A stretch of 33,285 bases of DNA from CAVZYN01 sp963779515 (GTDB lineage: Bacteria; Pseudomonadota; Alphaproteobacteria; Rhizobiales; Hyphomicrobiaceae): NCBI GenBank assembly GCA_963779515.1, contig CAVZYN010000014.1:1-33285 (forward strand), read 5' to 3'. Both the position numbers and the translations under genes were made by a program. Positions 24,829 to 33,285 of the stretch are shown piece by piece (the stretch's first letter is position 1; each line of letters opens with the position of its first letter). Under the pieces are notes generated by a model that searched no databases, had not been told where the DNA came from, and saw nothing but the letters and a program-made list of their open reading frames with translations.

Positions 24829-27072
24829 GTGACGATGATCGACCGCGATGCCCACGTGGCATTTGGCCAAACCCAGCTCCTCTACAAGAACCTCTCGCTC
24901 GGTCTCATCGGCACCCTCGTGATCGCGGGCATGTTTGCCTATGCCATGATCGGTCACGTGCCGTCGATGGTTGCCGTGGGCTGGTTTACGACGATGGTTG
25001 CCGTCTGTGGCGCGCGGTTCGCAACGGTTTATGCCTTCAACGCGGCACGGCCAGATCTCGTGGCCGCCCCCAAATGGCTTCGCATCTTCGAAATGGGTTC
25101 GCTGGCATCGGGCGTGGTTTGGGCGCTTGCCGCCACGTTCATGTTCCCGGCTGAAGATTTGCTGCGCCAGGTGTTTCTCGGCTTTATCCTCGCCTGCATG
25201 TCGGCAGGCGCCATCGGCACGCTTGGTGTGCATCTCAGAGCCTACGTGCTGTTCTTGATTCCGACCATGATCCCCTATGCGACCCGCATCTTCGCGACAG
25301 GCGGCGAACTGCAGCTGTTCATGGGCGCGGTCTTCGCCTTCGGCTTTTTTGTTCTCCTCGGCAGCGCCCGCAATTTCAGTGATGCGACAAAGAACGCGCT
25401 CGTGCAGCAAGCCGAGAACCGCGAGCTGGTCGCCGCACTTCGAAAGGCGCTCGGCGAGGCCGAGAAGGCCAACCAAGCGAAGTCGTCATTTCTCGCCAAC
25501 ATGAGCCACGAGATCCGGACTCCGATGAACGGGATCTTCGGGATGGCTGACCAGCTTTTGAAAACCGATCTCACCGACCGCCAAGACCGTCTGGTCAAAA
25601 TTCTCGGCCAGTCGGCCAAGACGCTGCTCGGCATCATCAACGACATCCTCGATATATCCCGAATCGAGGCCGGCCGCTTCGAACTCGACATGCAGGAGTT
25701 CGCGCTGCGCCCCTGCTTTGAGGACGCCGTCGAGCTATGCGCTGGCGCCGGCTATCGCAAGGGCATCGAACTGAACCTGATTGTCACCGACCCGATCCCC
25801 GAGGTCGTGCGCGGCGATCCGGGCCGTCTGCGCCAAGCCTTCATCAACCTGATCAGCAATGCGGTGAAGTTCACCGAGCGCGGCGAAGTCACGGTGCGGA
25901 TCTCGGCAACCGATCCCGTCGATGGCCGCTCGCTCGTCACATTGACGGTCCAAGATACCGGCATCGGCATTGACGAGGCAGCAAAGCAAAAGCTGTTCAA
26001 TCCCTTCGCGCAGGCCGACACCTCGACCAGCCGCCGCTTCGGCGGCACAGGCCTTGGTTTGGTCATCACGCGGCATCTGGTGCAGTTGATGGGGGGCGAC
26101 GTCAAACTCGACAGCAAGCTCGGCGTTGGCACGACCGTGACCGTGACGCTGCCGTTCGAGGTCAAGTCCGAGTCGCGCCTGGCGCAGAGCCTGCTGGATC
26201 TCAGTGGCAAGCGCGTACTGATCGTCGACGACCGTCCAACCAACCGCGAAATGATCGCAGGCCAGCTTGGCGTCGCGGCGGCATCGGTCGAGTACTCCGA
26301 TTGCCCTAAAATAGCGATTGAGCGGCTGGTGGCGGCGGCAGCGGCGGACCAGCCCTTCGACCTCGTGATCGCCGATCGCGTCGAGCCCAAGTCGAGCAGC
26401 GTTGCCTTCCGCCGCGCGATCAAGGGACATGCCGCATTGAACGGTCTCGCGGTCGTCAGCTTGATGTCGATCAACTGGCGCGGCGATCAGGCCCTGGAAG
26501 AAGAACTCGGCGTCGGCACATTCCTCAGCAAGCCGCCGCGCCGCAGCGATCTCTTGAAAGCCGTCGAGCATGCCATGCATGTCCGGGATTGGCGCATGTT
26601 GAAGACCGTCGCGGAGACGGAATCGGCAAGACAACGCCCGGCGCGCGCATTCCCCTGGTTCGGTGTCGATGTGTTGTTGGTTGAAGACAACATCGTCAAT
26701 CAGGAAGTGGCGCTCGAGTATCTGCGCGAGTTCGGCTGCACGGTCACGATCGCCGAGAACGGCCGTGAGGCGCTGGAGCGCCATGCGCGCCAGAAGTTCG
26801 ACGTGATCCTGATGGATTGCCAGATGCCAGAAATGGACGGCCTGACGGCGACGCGGGCGCTGCGCGCACGCGAGCAGGAACTGAAGCTTGCTCACAAGCC
26901 GATCATCATGGTGACCGCCAACGCCTACGAGAGCGATCGCTTGAGCGCGCTCGCGGCCGGTGCCGACGATTATCTCAGCAAGCCGTTCACCGACCGCCAG
27001 CTTGCCGATATTCTGCAGAAGTGGATCAAACCGCGCGGCCAGCCGCCAGCGGATGCCGTGCGCGTCGCCTGA
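24829..27072 (+). CDS. Hybrid histidine kinase with two receivers
   Basis: A 747-residue membrane sensor kinase. Residues 20-180 contain about five to six transmembrane segments without a periplasmic domain, so the input is probably membrane-borne or intracellular. HisKA follows, with H227 in NMSHEIRTPMNG; HATPase_c has NLISNAVKF, DTGIGI and GGTGLGL. Two receiver domains follow: the first (about 463-590) has VLIVDD, a likely phosphoacceptor D near 516 in LVIADR, and LSKPP; the second (about 615-735) has VLLVEDN, D663 in LMDCQMPEMDG, and LSKPF. There is no HPt domain and no partner regulator nearby. Start: GTG 24829 or ATG 24835. It ends seven bases from the convergent MaoC gene. Confidence 0.9.
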   Translation: MTMIDRDAHVAFGQTQLLYKNLSLGLIGTLVIAGMFAYAMIGHVPSMVAVGWFTTMVAVCGARFATVYAFNAARPDLVAAPKWLRIFEMGSLASGVVWALAATFMFPAEDLLRQVFLGFILACMSAGAIGTLGVHLRAYVLFLIPTMIPYATRIFATGGELQLFMGAVFAFGFFVLLGSARNFSDATKNALVQQAENRELVAALRKALGEAEKANQAKSSFLANMSHEIRTPMNGIFGMADQLLKTDLTDRQDRLVKILGQSAKTLLGIINDILDISRIEAGRFELDMQEFALRPCFEDAVELCAGAGYRKGIELNLIVTDPIPEVVRGDPGRLRQAFINLISNAVKFTERGEVTVRISATDPVDGRSLVTLTVQDTGIGIDEAAKQKLFNPFAQADTSTSRRFGGTGLGLVITRHLVQLMGGDVKLDSKLGVGTTVTVTLPFEVKSESRLAQSLLDLSGKRVLIVDDRPTNREMIAGQLGVAAASVEYSDCPKIAIERLVAAAAADQPFDLVIADRVEPKSSSVAFRRAIKGHAALNGLAVVSLMSINWRGDQALEEELGVGTFLSKPPRRSDLLKAVEHAMHVRDWRMLKTVAETESARQRPARAFPWFGVDVLLVEDNIVNQEVALEYLREFGCTVTIAENGREALERHARQKFDVILMDCQMPEMDGLTATRALRAREQELKLAHKPIIMVTANAYESDRLSALAAGADDYLSKPFTDRQLADILQKWIKPRGQPPADAVRVA

Positions 27073-27079
27073 GCGAAGG

Positions 27080-28114
27080 CTACACGGTTGTGAGCGGCGT
27101 GCGTCGCTCGACCAGGATTTGTCCGGTGATCGCAAACACGATGTCGCCGTGCTGATTGCGGCCCTGCGCGTCCCAGATCATCATGCCGCGATCGGGCCGT
27201 GACTTGAGATCGCGCAGTTCGCTGACGCGCGCGAGGAACGCGATAGTATCGCCAACGAACACGGGCTTTATCCACTTTAGATCGCGAAATCCGGGAGAAG
27301 GCCCATAGATCGCGGGGCGCACTCCGTCGGCGCGCATCTCGGCCTCGACCGTCTGCCGGAACGCCACGTTGTGGCGCACATAGACCGCGGCCGTGTGCCA
27401 GCCGCTGGCGCAGAGACCGCCGAAGAGGGAGGCTTTGGCGGCGTCTTCGTCGAGATGGAACGGCTGCGGATCGAAGGCGCGGGCGAAGGCGACGATCTCG
27501 TCGCGCGCGAAGGTGTGCGATCCGAGGTCCATGATCTCGCCGACATGGCGATCCTCGAAGTATTGCGAGGTCCGGGCGGCGGGGAGTTTGTCGCTGCGAT
27601 CCCAAAGTGAGGTGATCGAGGGTGTCGCCGCTTTGCTGCTCGCGGCAGGCTTGGCCGCAGGCAGCGTCGTGGCACCGCTGCGCATGCGCAGAAATTGGTT
27701 CGACGCCCAGCTCATCACGCTGTCGCCTGCCTGGTTCATGAGTTCGAACGTGATCTGGCTGACGCCGACGCCGGGCCGCGAGCCGAGCGCGCGCTTGCCC
27801 GTGCAGGTGTAGCGTGCGGTCAGCCGGTCGCCAGGACGGACGGGCTTCATCCATTTGACCTCGTCGATGCCGGGCGAGCCGAGCGACGTCGCGTTGGCGA
27901 ACATATCGTCGACGAGCGAGCGCATCAGGAACGCGCAGGTGTGAAATCCGCTGGCGCAGAGGCCGCCGACGATCGATGCTTTGGCGGCAGCTTCGTCGAT
28001 GTGGATCGGTTGCGGATCGTAGGCCCTGGCGAAGGCGATGATCTCGTCCTTGGTGATCGTGCGCGTGCCAAGCGTGACGGTTGCGCCGATTTCGAGGTCG
28101 TCGTGGTGGAGCAT
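27080..28114 (-). CDS. Tandem MaoC-domain hydratase/dehydratase
   Basis: A 344-residue protein made of two MaoC-type hot-dog domains (about 1-150 and 185-344) joined by an alanine-rich linker. MaoC proteins act as enoyl-CoA hydratases or dehydratases. Each half has the family's active-site block: FARAYDPQPIHIDE with GGLCASGFHT, and FARAFDPQPFHLDE with GGLCASGWHT. The two halves are clearly alike, pointing to internal duplication. Both retain the Asp and His of the active-site segment, so both may be catalytic. No linked fatty-acid gene helps to predict a substrate. Confidence 0.88.
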   Translation of the reverse strand: MLHHDDLEIGATVTLGTRTITKDEIIAFARAYDPQPIHIDEAAAKASIVGGLCASGFHTCAFLMRSLVDDMFANATSLGSPGIDEVKWMKPVRPGDRLTARYTCTGKRALGSRPGVGVSQITFELMNQAGDSVMSWASNQFLRMRSGATTLPAAKPAASSKAATPSITSLWDRSDKLPAARTSQYFEDRHVGEIMDLGSHTFARDEIVAFARAFDPQPFHLDEDAAKASLFGGLCASGWHTAAVYVRHNVAFRQTVEAEMRADGVRPAIYGPSPGFRDLKWIKPVFVGDTIAFLARVSELRDLKSRPDRGMMIWDAQGRNQHGDIVFAITGQILVERRTPLTTV

Positions 28115-28229
28115 GGATGTTCCGTGCCGTTGGGGGCCAAGGTCACGTTGGCCCCAGAATAGGCGGCACGGTCAAGGCCCAGCCAGCGTGGGACGGGGCG
28201 ATGCAGTGTCGCGCCGCCCGGTGGAGGCG

Positions 28230-28847
28230 TCAGGCTATGCGCGGGTTTCGGCGGCCGAAGCCGGAGGGCGCTGCCGATGCCGGCCGCGGCGAGACAGCCG
28301 AGGTGGAGCGCGTGGGACGTGGGGCCACGGCCTGAGCGCGCGGCGCGGCGGTCGCGGCCTGCTGCGGCAGAGTGCCTTCGTCATCGTTCAGGAACATCTG
28401 CGCAAGCTGCGGCGGCGGACCGTAATCGTTGTTGCCGGGGGTGCCTGCGAAACTCACCAGCTTGACCACGACGTGAAAGAAGCTGACGAGGAACAGCCCA
28501 ATCGCCACCAAGGTCAGAAGCGAAGCGGACCCAGGATTTCCCAAAATCAAGACTTTGCCGGCGGCCAAGAGCAGCAGGACAGCAGCAAAGATCCCAGCAG
28601 TCCAGCCGGCGGCCCACCAGCCGCTGTAATTGAGATCATGCGCGCGTTTGACCGTGATGGCCCAGATGAAAGTGGCAAGGACCAACTCAAGCCCGGAGCG
28701 TGGGAGGTTCGATTCGCCTGTGATCTTGACCGGACCAAAAGTCTTATCGGCGATGAAATTGACGACCGATATCACCAACAGTGTGAGATTGTACGTCAGC
28801 CGGCCGATGCGGCCCTTGCATGACGTCAATAGCTCGACGACAAACAT
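28230..28847 (-). CDS. DUF805 membrane protein
   Basis: A 205-residue inner-membrane protein of the DUF805 family: SCKGRIGRLTYNL near the N terminus, followed by four hydrophobic segments, with KRAHDLNYSGWW between the second and third as the family hallmark. The C-terminal 60 residues are a proline- and alanine-rich cytoplasmic tail. The ATG at 28847 has GGGGAT just upstream; an upstream TTG at 28910 in the same frame is less likely. It is divergent from the DUF2256 gene 81 bases away. Function is unknown. Confidence 0.82.
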   Translation of the reverse strand: MFVVELLTSCKGRIGRLTYNLTLLVISVVNFIADKTFGPVKITGESNLPRSGLELVLATFIWAITVKRAHDLNYSGWWAAGWTAGIFAAVLLLLAAGKVLILGNPGSASLLTLVAIGLFLVSFFHVVVKLVSFAGTPGNNDYGPPPQLAQMFLNDDEGTLPQQAATAAPRAQAVAPRPTRSTSAVSPRPASAAPSGFGRRNPRIA

Positions 28848-28928
28848 GCCTATCCCCGCGTGCGCGAAATTTCCTGCACGCAACGGTAGTGTCAATTGGT
28901 TCACGAACAATGAGCGGACAGCGGATCA

Positions 28929-29132
28929 ATGCCGAAAGACAAAGGGACCACGCGCGACATCAAGCCGAAGCGTTTCACCAAAGCGACGTTGCCGAGCAAA
29001 GTCTGTGTCAGCTGCCAGCGTCCGTTCGCGTGGCGCAAGAGCTGGGCGCGGGTCTGGGACGAGGTGAAGTACTGCTCCGACCGATGCCGCGGCGCCAAAG
29101 GCAAGTCTAAGACCACTCCGGCGAAGGCTTGA
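28929..29132 (+). CDS. DUF2256 zinc-finger protein
   Basis: A 67-residue basic protein of the DUF2256 family. Four cysteines, C26, C29, C49 and C53, form a predicted zinc knuckle, and RPFAWRKSWARVWDEV between them is the family signature. Genes of this family are often found beside photolyase/cryptochrome genes, as here. The 3' end overlaps the convergent FeS photolyase gene by 26 bases. Role unknown; a partner of the photolyase is an inference from neighbourhood. Confidence 0.85.
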   Translation: MPKDKGTTRDIKPKRFTKATLPSKVCVSCQRPFAWRKSWARVWDEVKYCSDRCRGAKGKSKTTPAKA

Positions 29133-30661
29133 GGCCCGCTAGAAAATCCGCCGCGCTCGCGCGAATGCGCTGCTTCTCAGGTTCGGCAAAGGCATCGTAG
29201 GTGCGCACCATCTGCGCCATGCGCGGATTGCTTCGGATGCGATCGGCTGACGCGAAATGAAATCCCAATAGAGATAGTTGAACGGGCACGCCTTCGCGCC
29301 CGCTTCGCTTCCACATCGTAGGCGCAGAGCCGCAATAGTCCGACATGCGGTTGATATAGGCGCCGCTCGCCGCATAGGGCTTCGAGGCGAGCAGCCCGCC
29401 GTCCGCGAATTGGCTCATGCCGACCGTGTTCGGCAGTTCCACCCACTCGTATGCGTCGGCGTAGACGGCCAGATACCATTCGTGCAGCGCGTGCGGATCG
29501 ATGCCGGCGAGCAGCGCAAACAACCCCGTCACCATCAGCCGCTGAATGTGATGTGCGTAGGCCTCCTCCTGGTCTGCGTGACCGCTCGCGGACGCACCCC
29601 ATGCCCGTCTCGCCCGTCCAATAGAAAGCGGGCAGGGACGCGTATGCGCAAGCACATTGAACGCCGTACCCCGGCATGTTCAGCCAATAGATGCCGCGCA
29701 CATACTCGCGCCAACCGATGAACTGCCGGATGAAGCCTTCCGCAGCATTCAGCGGCATGCGTCCGGCGCGATAGTCGGCCTCCACCCACGGCACACCTCA
29801 AGCGGATCGAGCAGCCCGCAATTGATGTACGGCGCAAGGACGCTATGGAACAGCGTCGGCTCGCCAACGCGCATCGCATCTTGGTAGTCGCCGAACTGCG
29901 GCAGCGCGTGTTTCAAGAAATGCTTTAACGCGGCTTGAGCCTCGGCGCGCGTAACCGCAAACCAAAACGGCTCCAACGCCCGAAGGGAGGCAAATCGCCG
30001 CCCACCAGCGCCAGCACCTCGCGCGTGATCGCGTCGGGTTCGAACCGCTTTGGTCCGGCAGGGCGCGCACCGTCTTCGGCCCGCTTGCGGTTCTCCGCAT
30101 CGAAGTTCCAGGCGCCGCCTTCCGGCGATCGCCGTCCATCAACAGACCCGTCTCGCGCCGCATCTCGCGGTAGAAAACTCCATGCGCAGTTGCTTGCGGC
30201 CCTTGGCCCAGGCGGCAAATGTCTCGATCGAACAAATGAAGCGCGTGTCGGCCAGGACATCGACGGGAACATTCAGGGCGTCCGCCCATGTATCGATCGC
30301 GGCGCGGACGCGCCATTCGCCGGGTTCCGTTACGATGATGCGGTGCAGGCTTGTGGGTGGCTGCGGTACGCGCGACTTCGCCGGTGAAGCTTCCGGCATT
30401 GCCAGGATCGTCGAGCTTTGTGTAGGCGACGCGCCAGCCAAGCGATGTCAGCTCTTTCGCGAAGTGGCGCATCGCCGAGAACAGCAGGATGATCTTCTTT
30501 TTGTGATGGCGGACGTAGGTGGTCTCCTCGGCCACCTCGCACATCAGCACGAGATCCTGGCGCGGATCGGCGGCTGCGAGGCTCGCGATCGATGGCGAGA
30601 GCTGATCGCCGAGAACGACAATCAGATTTCGGACTTTCGGCTGTGTCTTGGCGCGCGGCAT
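29107..30661 (-). pseudogene. FeS-type photolyase/cryptochrome, frameshifted
   Basis: This reads as one gene for an approximately 517-residue FeS-BCP photolyase (PhrB-like; repairs (6-4) photoproducts with light, FAD and a 4Fe-4S cluster). The start is ATG 30661 (VRNLIVVLGDQLSPSIASLA). About a dozen one-base changes break the frame, for example near 30343 (+1), 30175 (-1 in a T run), 30123 (-1), 29998 (-1), 29793 (-1), 29329, 29300 and 29248. After correction the cluster cysteines fall as C in LLDPLEVC, C-x2-C in DYCGxCAYD, and a fourth 13 residues on in ACPFNYLYW, the PhrB spacing as I recall it. Conservation persists between breaks, so sequencing error is more likely than decay. It follows the FAD-domain photolyase-like gene by four bases. 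Confidence 0.75.
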
Positions 30662-30665
30662 GGGA

Positions 30666-31943
30666 TCAGCGTGCTCCGGTGGCGGCGGTGCGATCGCCGC
30701 CGGACGCATCAGCCGCCACAATGCCAAGCGCAGCGAAACCGCCGGAATGTCGTCCTGCGGCTGAAAGAATCCGGCTTTCGGCATGCGGCCAGAACTGCTC
30801 GTCCCATGCGCGCGCGATCTGCAGCAGCGGCACACCGGCGCTGGCGCAGCTCCGCGACCAATCGGCGATGATGGGTTGGACGTAGCCGACGGGAACATGC
30901 GACGTGACGATGTGGGTCGCGGCCCTGGCGCGCGCGAACTGGAGAAGGCTGTCAGCGTCCGTGACGGCAACGGCCGGTTGTTCCCAGAGTGACGAGGCTC
31001 GCGCACGCGCATCGAGCTGCCGCGCCGCGCTTAAAGGCCGCGACAGATGCGGAAAATGTCGCGCCAAGTCCGCCAAGTCGACCGAAGCGATGCCGCAAAC
31101 GATGGCGTCCGCCAATGGCCATGTTTCGGGAGACAAATCCTCCTCGCTCACGAGTACGATGACGCGGGCGCGGGGGGAGGGATCTGCGCGGGCAAGGCCA
31201 GCACCGTGCGCGTGATGACGGCCGCCTCGGTCAGAGGCGGGGCGAACGCGGCGAGGTCGTGATCCTGCGGGGTGAAGCGGCCGCCGGTGTAGGTTGCGAT
31301 GTTGCTGGCCCGCGCCAGATAGGTCTTGCCGCGCGTGTGCAGCCCCGCCACCCATCGCCATGACAGCGTGTTGGAGGCGGGATCGCCATCGCAAAGATGC
31401 CGCATGAAGAAATCCGCGCCGAGCACCCACGGCAGTCGCAGCGTGAAAATCCAGATGCTGGCGAACCACATGCGCGCGTGATTGTGCAGGTAGCCGGCAC
31501 TCGGCGAGTTCGCGCGCCCAGGCATCGAAGCAGGCGATGCCGGTGTCGCCCCGCTCCGCCGCCGCGACTTCGGCGGCGCGCGCGTCGTCTTCGCGAAGCG
31601 CCGCGCGTTCATGATGCACCGACTCGAGGTAGCCGGTCCAAGCGCTGGGATGCTGTTCGAGCCAGCCCTTCCAGTAGGTGCGCCAGCACACTTCCTGGAT
31701 GAACTTGCTGGCCGCTGCAAGGCTGTGGGTCGCGAGCACCGCCCGCGCGACCTCGTCCTCCGTGATCAAGCGGTGACGAATGAAGGGCGACAGCATCGAG
31801 ACGTTGCCGCGCACGGCGGGGCCATTGTCGAAGTTGCGCGTTGCCGCATAGGCGCGGCCGGCGTTTGGCACGATGGTGGCGAGCCGCTGCAGCGCAAAGG
31901 CACGTGTCGGGGGATCGAAAGGAGCGAAAATCGTACCCGCCAC
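30666..31943 (-). pseudogene. Photolyase-family FAD protein, frameshifted
   Basis: This encodes a roughly 425-residue photolyase/cryptochrome-family protein. The N-terminal half is the FAD-binding helical domain: RNFDNGPAVRGNVSMLSPFI, SKFIQEVCWRTYWKGWLEQH, then (after a shift near 31500) HNHARMWFASIWIFTLRLPW and SNTLSWRWVAGLHTRGKTYL. The C-terminal part (VIVLVSEEDLSPETWPLADA to WSRSCASAGVPLLQIARAWD) looks like an alpha/beta antenna-type domain, in reversed order to classical photolyases. Frame changes lie near 31500 (+1), 31175 (-1 by a C run) and 30783 (+1), with a fourth before 30668. The start is probably GTG 31943, with TTG 31955 an alternative. It is linked to the FeS photolyase; whether it repairs DNA or senses light is unknown. 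Confidence 0.65.
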
Positions 31944-32026
31944 GGGCGACCTCAATCATAGCGCATGCTATGGCCTTTTACGCAGCGCGGGCGGTGATGG
32001 ATCTCAGGCGCGCATGTTGCGCCGGA

Positions 32027-33125
32027 TCAGTTCGCGAAGCGGAAGTGCATGACGTCGCCGTCCTGCACGACGTACTCCTTGCCTTCGAGGCGCATCTTGC
32101 CGGCGTCCTTGGCGCCGGCTTCGCCTTTGAGCGCGACGTAGTCGTCGTAGGCGATGGTCTCGGCGCGGATGAAGCCCTTCTCGAAGTCGGTGTGGATGAC
32201 GCCGGCCGCCTGCGGGCGCCTTGGTGCCGCGCGTGACCGTCCAGGCGCGCGCTTCCTTCGGGCCGACGGTGAAATAGGTGATCAGGTCGAGCAGGCCGTA
32301 GCCGGCGCGGATCAGGCGGTTGAGGCCGGCTCCTCGAGGCCGAGGTCGGCGAGGAACGCGTCGCGATCTTCCGGCGGGAGGCCCGCGAACTCCGCCTCGA
32401 TCTTGGCCGAGATGACGACGCTGGCGGCGCCTTCGGCCTTGGCGCGCTCGGCGACTTTGGCTGAGAACGCGTTGCCGTCTTCGGCCGACGGCTTCCTCGA
32501 CGTTGCAGACGTAGACGACCGGCTTGGCGGTCAGCAGCTGCAGAGCCGCGGAAGCGGCTTCTCCTCGTCGGTCACCTTGGCGATGCGGGCGGGCTTGCCG
32601 TCGCGCAGCGGCGGCAGGAGCCTTCTCGATGACGCCGACAAGGGCCTTCGCTTCCTTGTCGCCGCTCTTGGCTTTCTTCTCGAGCGAGGGCAGGCGCTTC
32701 TCGAGGCTCTCGAGATCGGCGAGCATCAGTTCGGTCTCGACGATCTCGGCGTCCGCGAGCGGATCGATGCGGTTCTCGACGTGGGTGATGTCGCCGTCCT
32801 CGAAGCAGCGCAGCACGTAGGCGACGGCGTCGACCTCGCGGATGTGCGAGAGGAACTGGTTGCCGAGGCCCTCGCCCTTGGAGGCGCCGCGCACGAGGCC
32901 GGCGATATCGACGAAGGTCAGCCTGGTCGGGATGATCTTCGCGCTCTTGCCGATGTCGGCGAGATGGTCGAGGCGCGGGTCGGGGACGCCGACTTCGCCG
33001 ACGTTCGGCTCGATGGTGCAGAACGGATAGTTGGCCGCCTCCGCCTGCGCCGTCTGCGTCAGCGCGTTGAAGAGGGTCGACTTGCCGACGTTGGGCAAGC
33101 CGACGATGCCGCATTTGAAGCCCAT
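32027..33125 (-). pseudogene. ychF: ychF redox-regulated ATPase, frameshifted
   Basis: This is ychF, an Obg-family P-loop ATPase (about 365 residues) that associates with ribosomes. The G1 loop GLPNVGKSTLFNALTQ, FVDIAGLVRGASKGEGLGNQ and LLTAKPVVYVCNVEEA are intact, as is LNRLIRAGYGLLDLITYFTV of the C-terminal region. Five one-base changes interrupt it: near 32619 (+1), 32550 (-1), 32488 (+1), 32330 (-1) and 32215 (+1). The last throws the TGS domain out of frame; the proper stop after HFRFAN is TGA at 32029-32027, whereas the uncorrected frame ends at 32004. Net length 1099 agrees with +1. Because ychF is near-universal and the protein is conserved between breaks, these look like sequence errors. 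Confidence 0.85.
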
Positions 33126-33134
33126 GGATGTTCA

Positions 33135-33161
33135 GGCAGCGGGCAGTGGGCAATGGGCAGC
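33135..33161. repeat. Short G-rich tandem repeat
   Basis: About four imperfect copies of a seven-base unit (GGCAGC, GGGCAGT, GGGCAAT, GGGCAGC) lie just upstream of ychF. The rest of 33126-33285 holds no gene I can support. Confidence 0.5.
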
Positions 33162-33285
33162 AGGGGGCGCCGAATGTCGGCGCCGCTCCGACTGCCGAGT
33201 GCTCGACGGCCCACGGCCTTCCTTTCGCGTGTTCGTCCGCCAGCGGTTTTGCGCGGCGGGATGTTGGGGTTGGGGAGGGCGTACA

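Noticed and set aside
29140..31720. Several separate small genes in the photolyase region
   Set aside because: The pieces in different frames join into two known protein families in the correct order, so they are fragments of two genes and not independent genes.
1..33285. CRISPR array, prophage or insertion sequence
   Set aside because: No regularly spaced repeats, transposase, integrase or phage structural genes were seen in any frame.

Overview
The window looks like chromosome of a high-GC alphaproteobacterium, most probably of the Hyphomicrobiales (Rhizobiales). The evidence is the gene families present (hisC-tyrA, GluQ-type synthetase, PuuD-type urate oxidase, xdhA, BMP-family ABC transporter, FeS-type photolyase with a DUF2256 protein), a tRNA-Leu gene with encoded CCA, and short palindromic intergenic repeats. 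No rRNA, CRISPR array, transposase or phage gene was seen. No gene-free stretch exceeds about 300 bases; bases 1-197 hold no gene I can support.

Layout. 0.2-1.7 kb: a YdcF-type envelope protein and the acyltransferase PlsC. 1.7-5.0 kb: a cobalamin-dependent class II ribonucleotide reductase behind its own sigma70-like promoter, then a small unknown protein. 5.0-9.4 kb, minus strand: an exported unknown protein, GluQ-RS, HisC, a TyrA-type dehydrogenase (ATGA overlap with hisC) and a ChaC-like gamma-glutamylcyclotransferase. 9.5-11.0 kb, plus strand: an AlkA-like DNA glycosylase and an HNH endonuclease. 11.05-12.46 kb: two genes of unknown function, visibly lower in GC, the second with a HEPN-like C-terminal signature. 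12.6-13.7 kb, minus strand: a TetR-like regulator and CsaA. 13.8 kb: tRNA-Leu(UAA).

13.9-22.8 kb is a purine-salvage and catabolism region. On the plus strand lie xdhA (xanthine dehydrogenase FeS/FAD subunit, without xdhB or xdhC) and a complete BMP-type ABC transporter (ATPase, two permeases, binding protein). Convergent to it on the minus strand lie puuD (membrane urate oxidase with cytochrome c tail) and an allantoate amidohydrolase-like M20 enzyme. Together they suggest uptake of a purine or nucleoside, oxidation to urate, then ureide breakdown. The steps between 5-hydroxyisourate and allantoate are not encoded here. The convergent ends meet in a palindromic repeat that also supplies the C-terminal tail of the amidohydrolase.

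22.9-28.9 kb: a small membrane protein, a cytochrome P450, a hybrid histidine kinase with two receivers, a tandem MaoC hydratase and a DUF805 membrane protein. 28.9-33.1 kb: a DUF2256 zinc-finger protein, two photolyase/cryptochrome-family genes and the translation-associated ATPase gene ychF.

The three long genes in the last 4 kb are cut by roughly twenty single-base insertions and deletions, while every long gene before 29.1 kb is open. The protein sequence between the breaks stays highly conserved, so a poor-quality contig end is the likeliest cause, with real gene decay as the alternative. The best candidates for undescribed biology are the 11.05-12.46 kb gene pair and the photolyase-like protein whose antenna-like domain appears to follow, rather than precede, its FAD domain.
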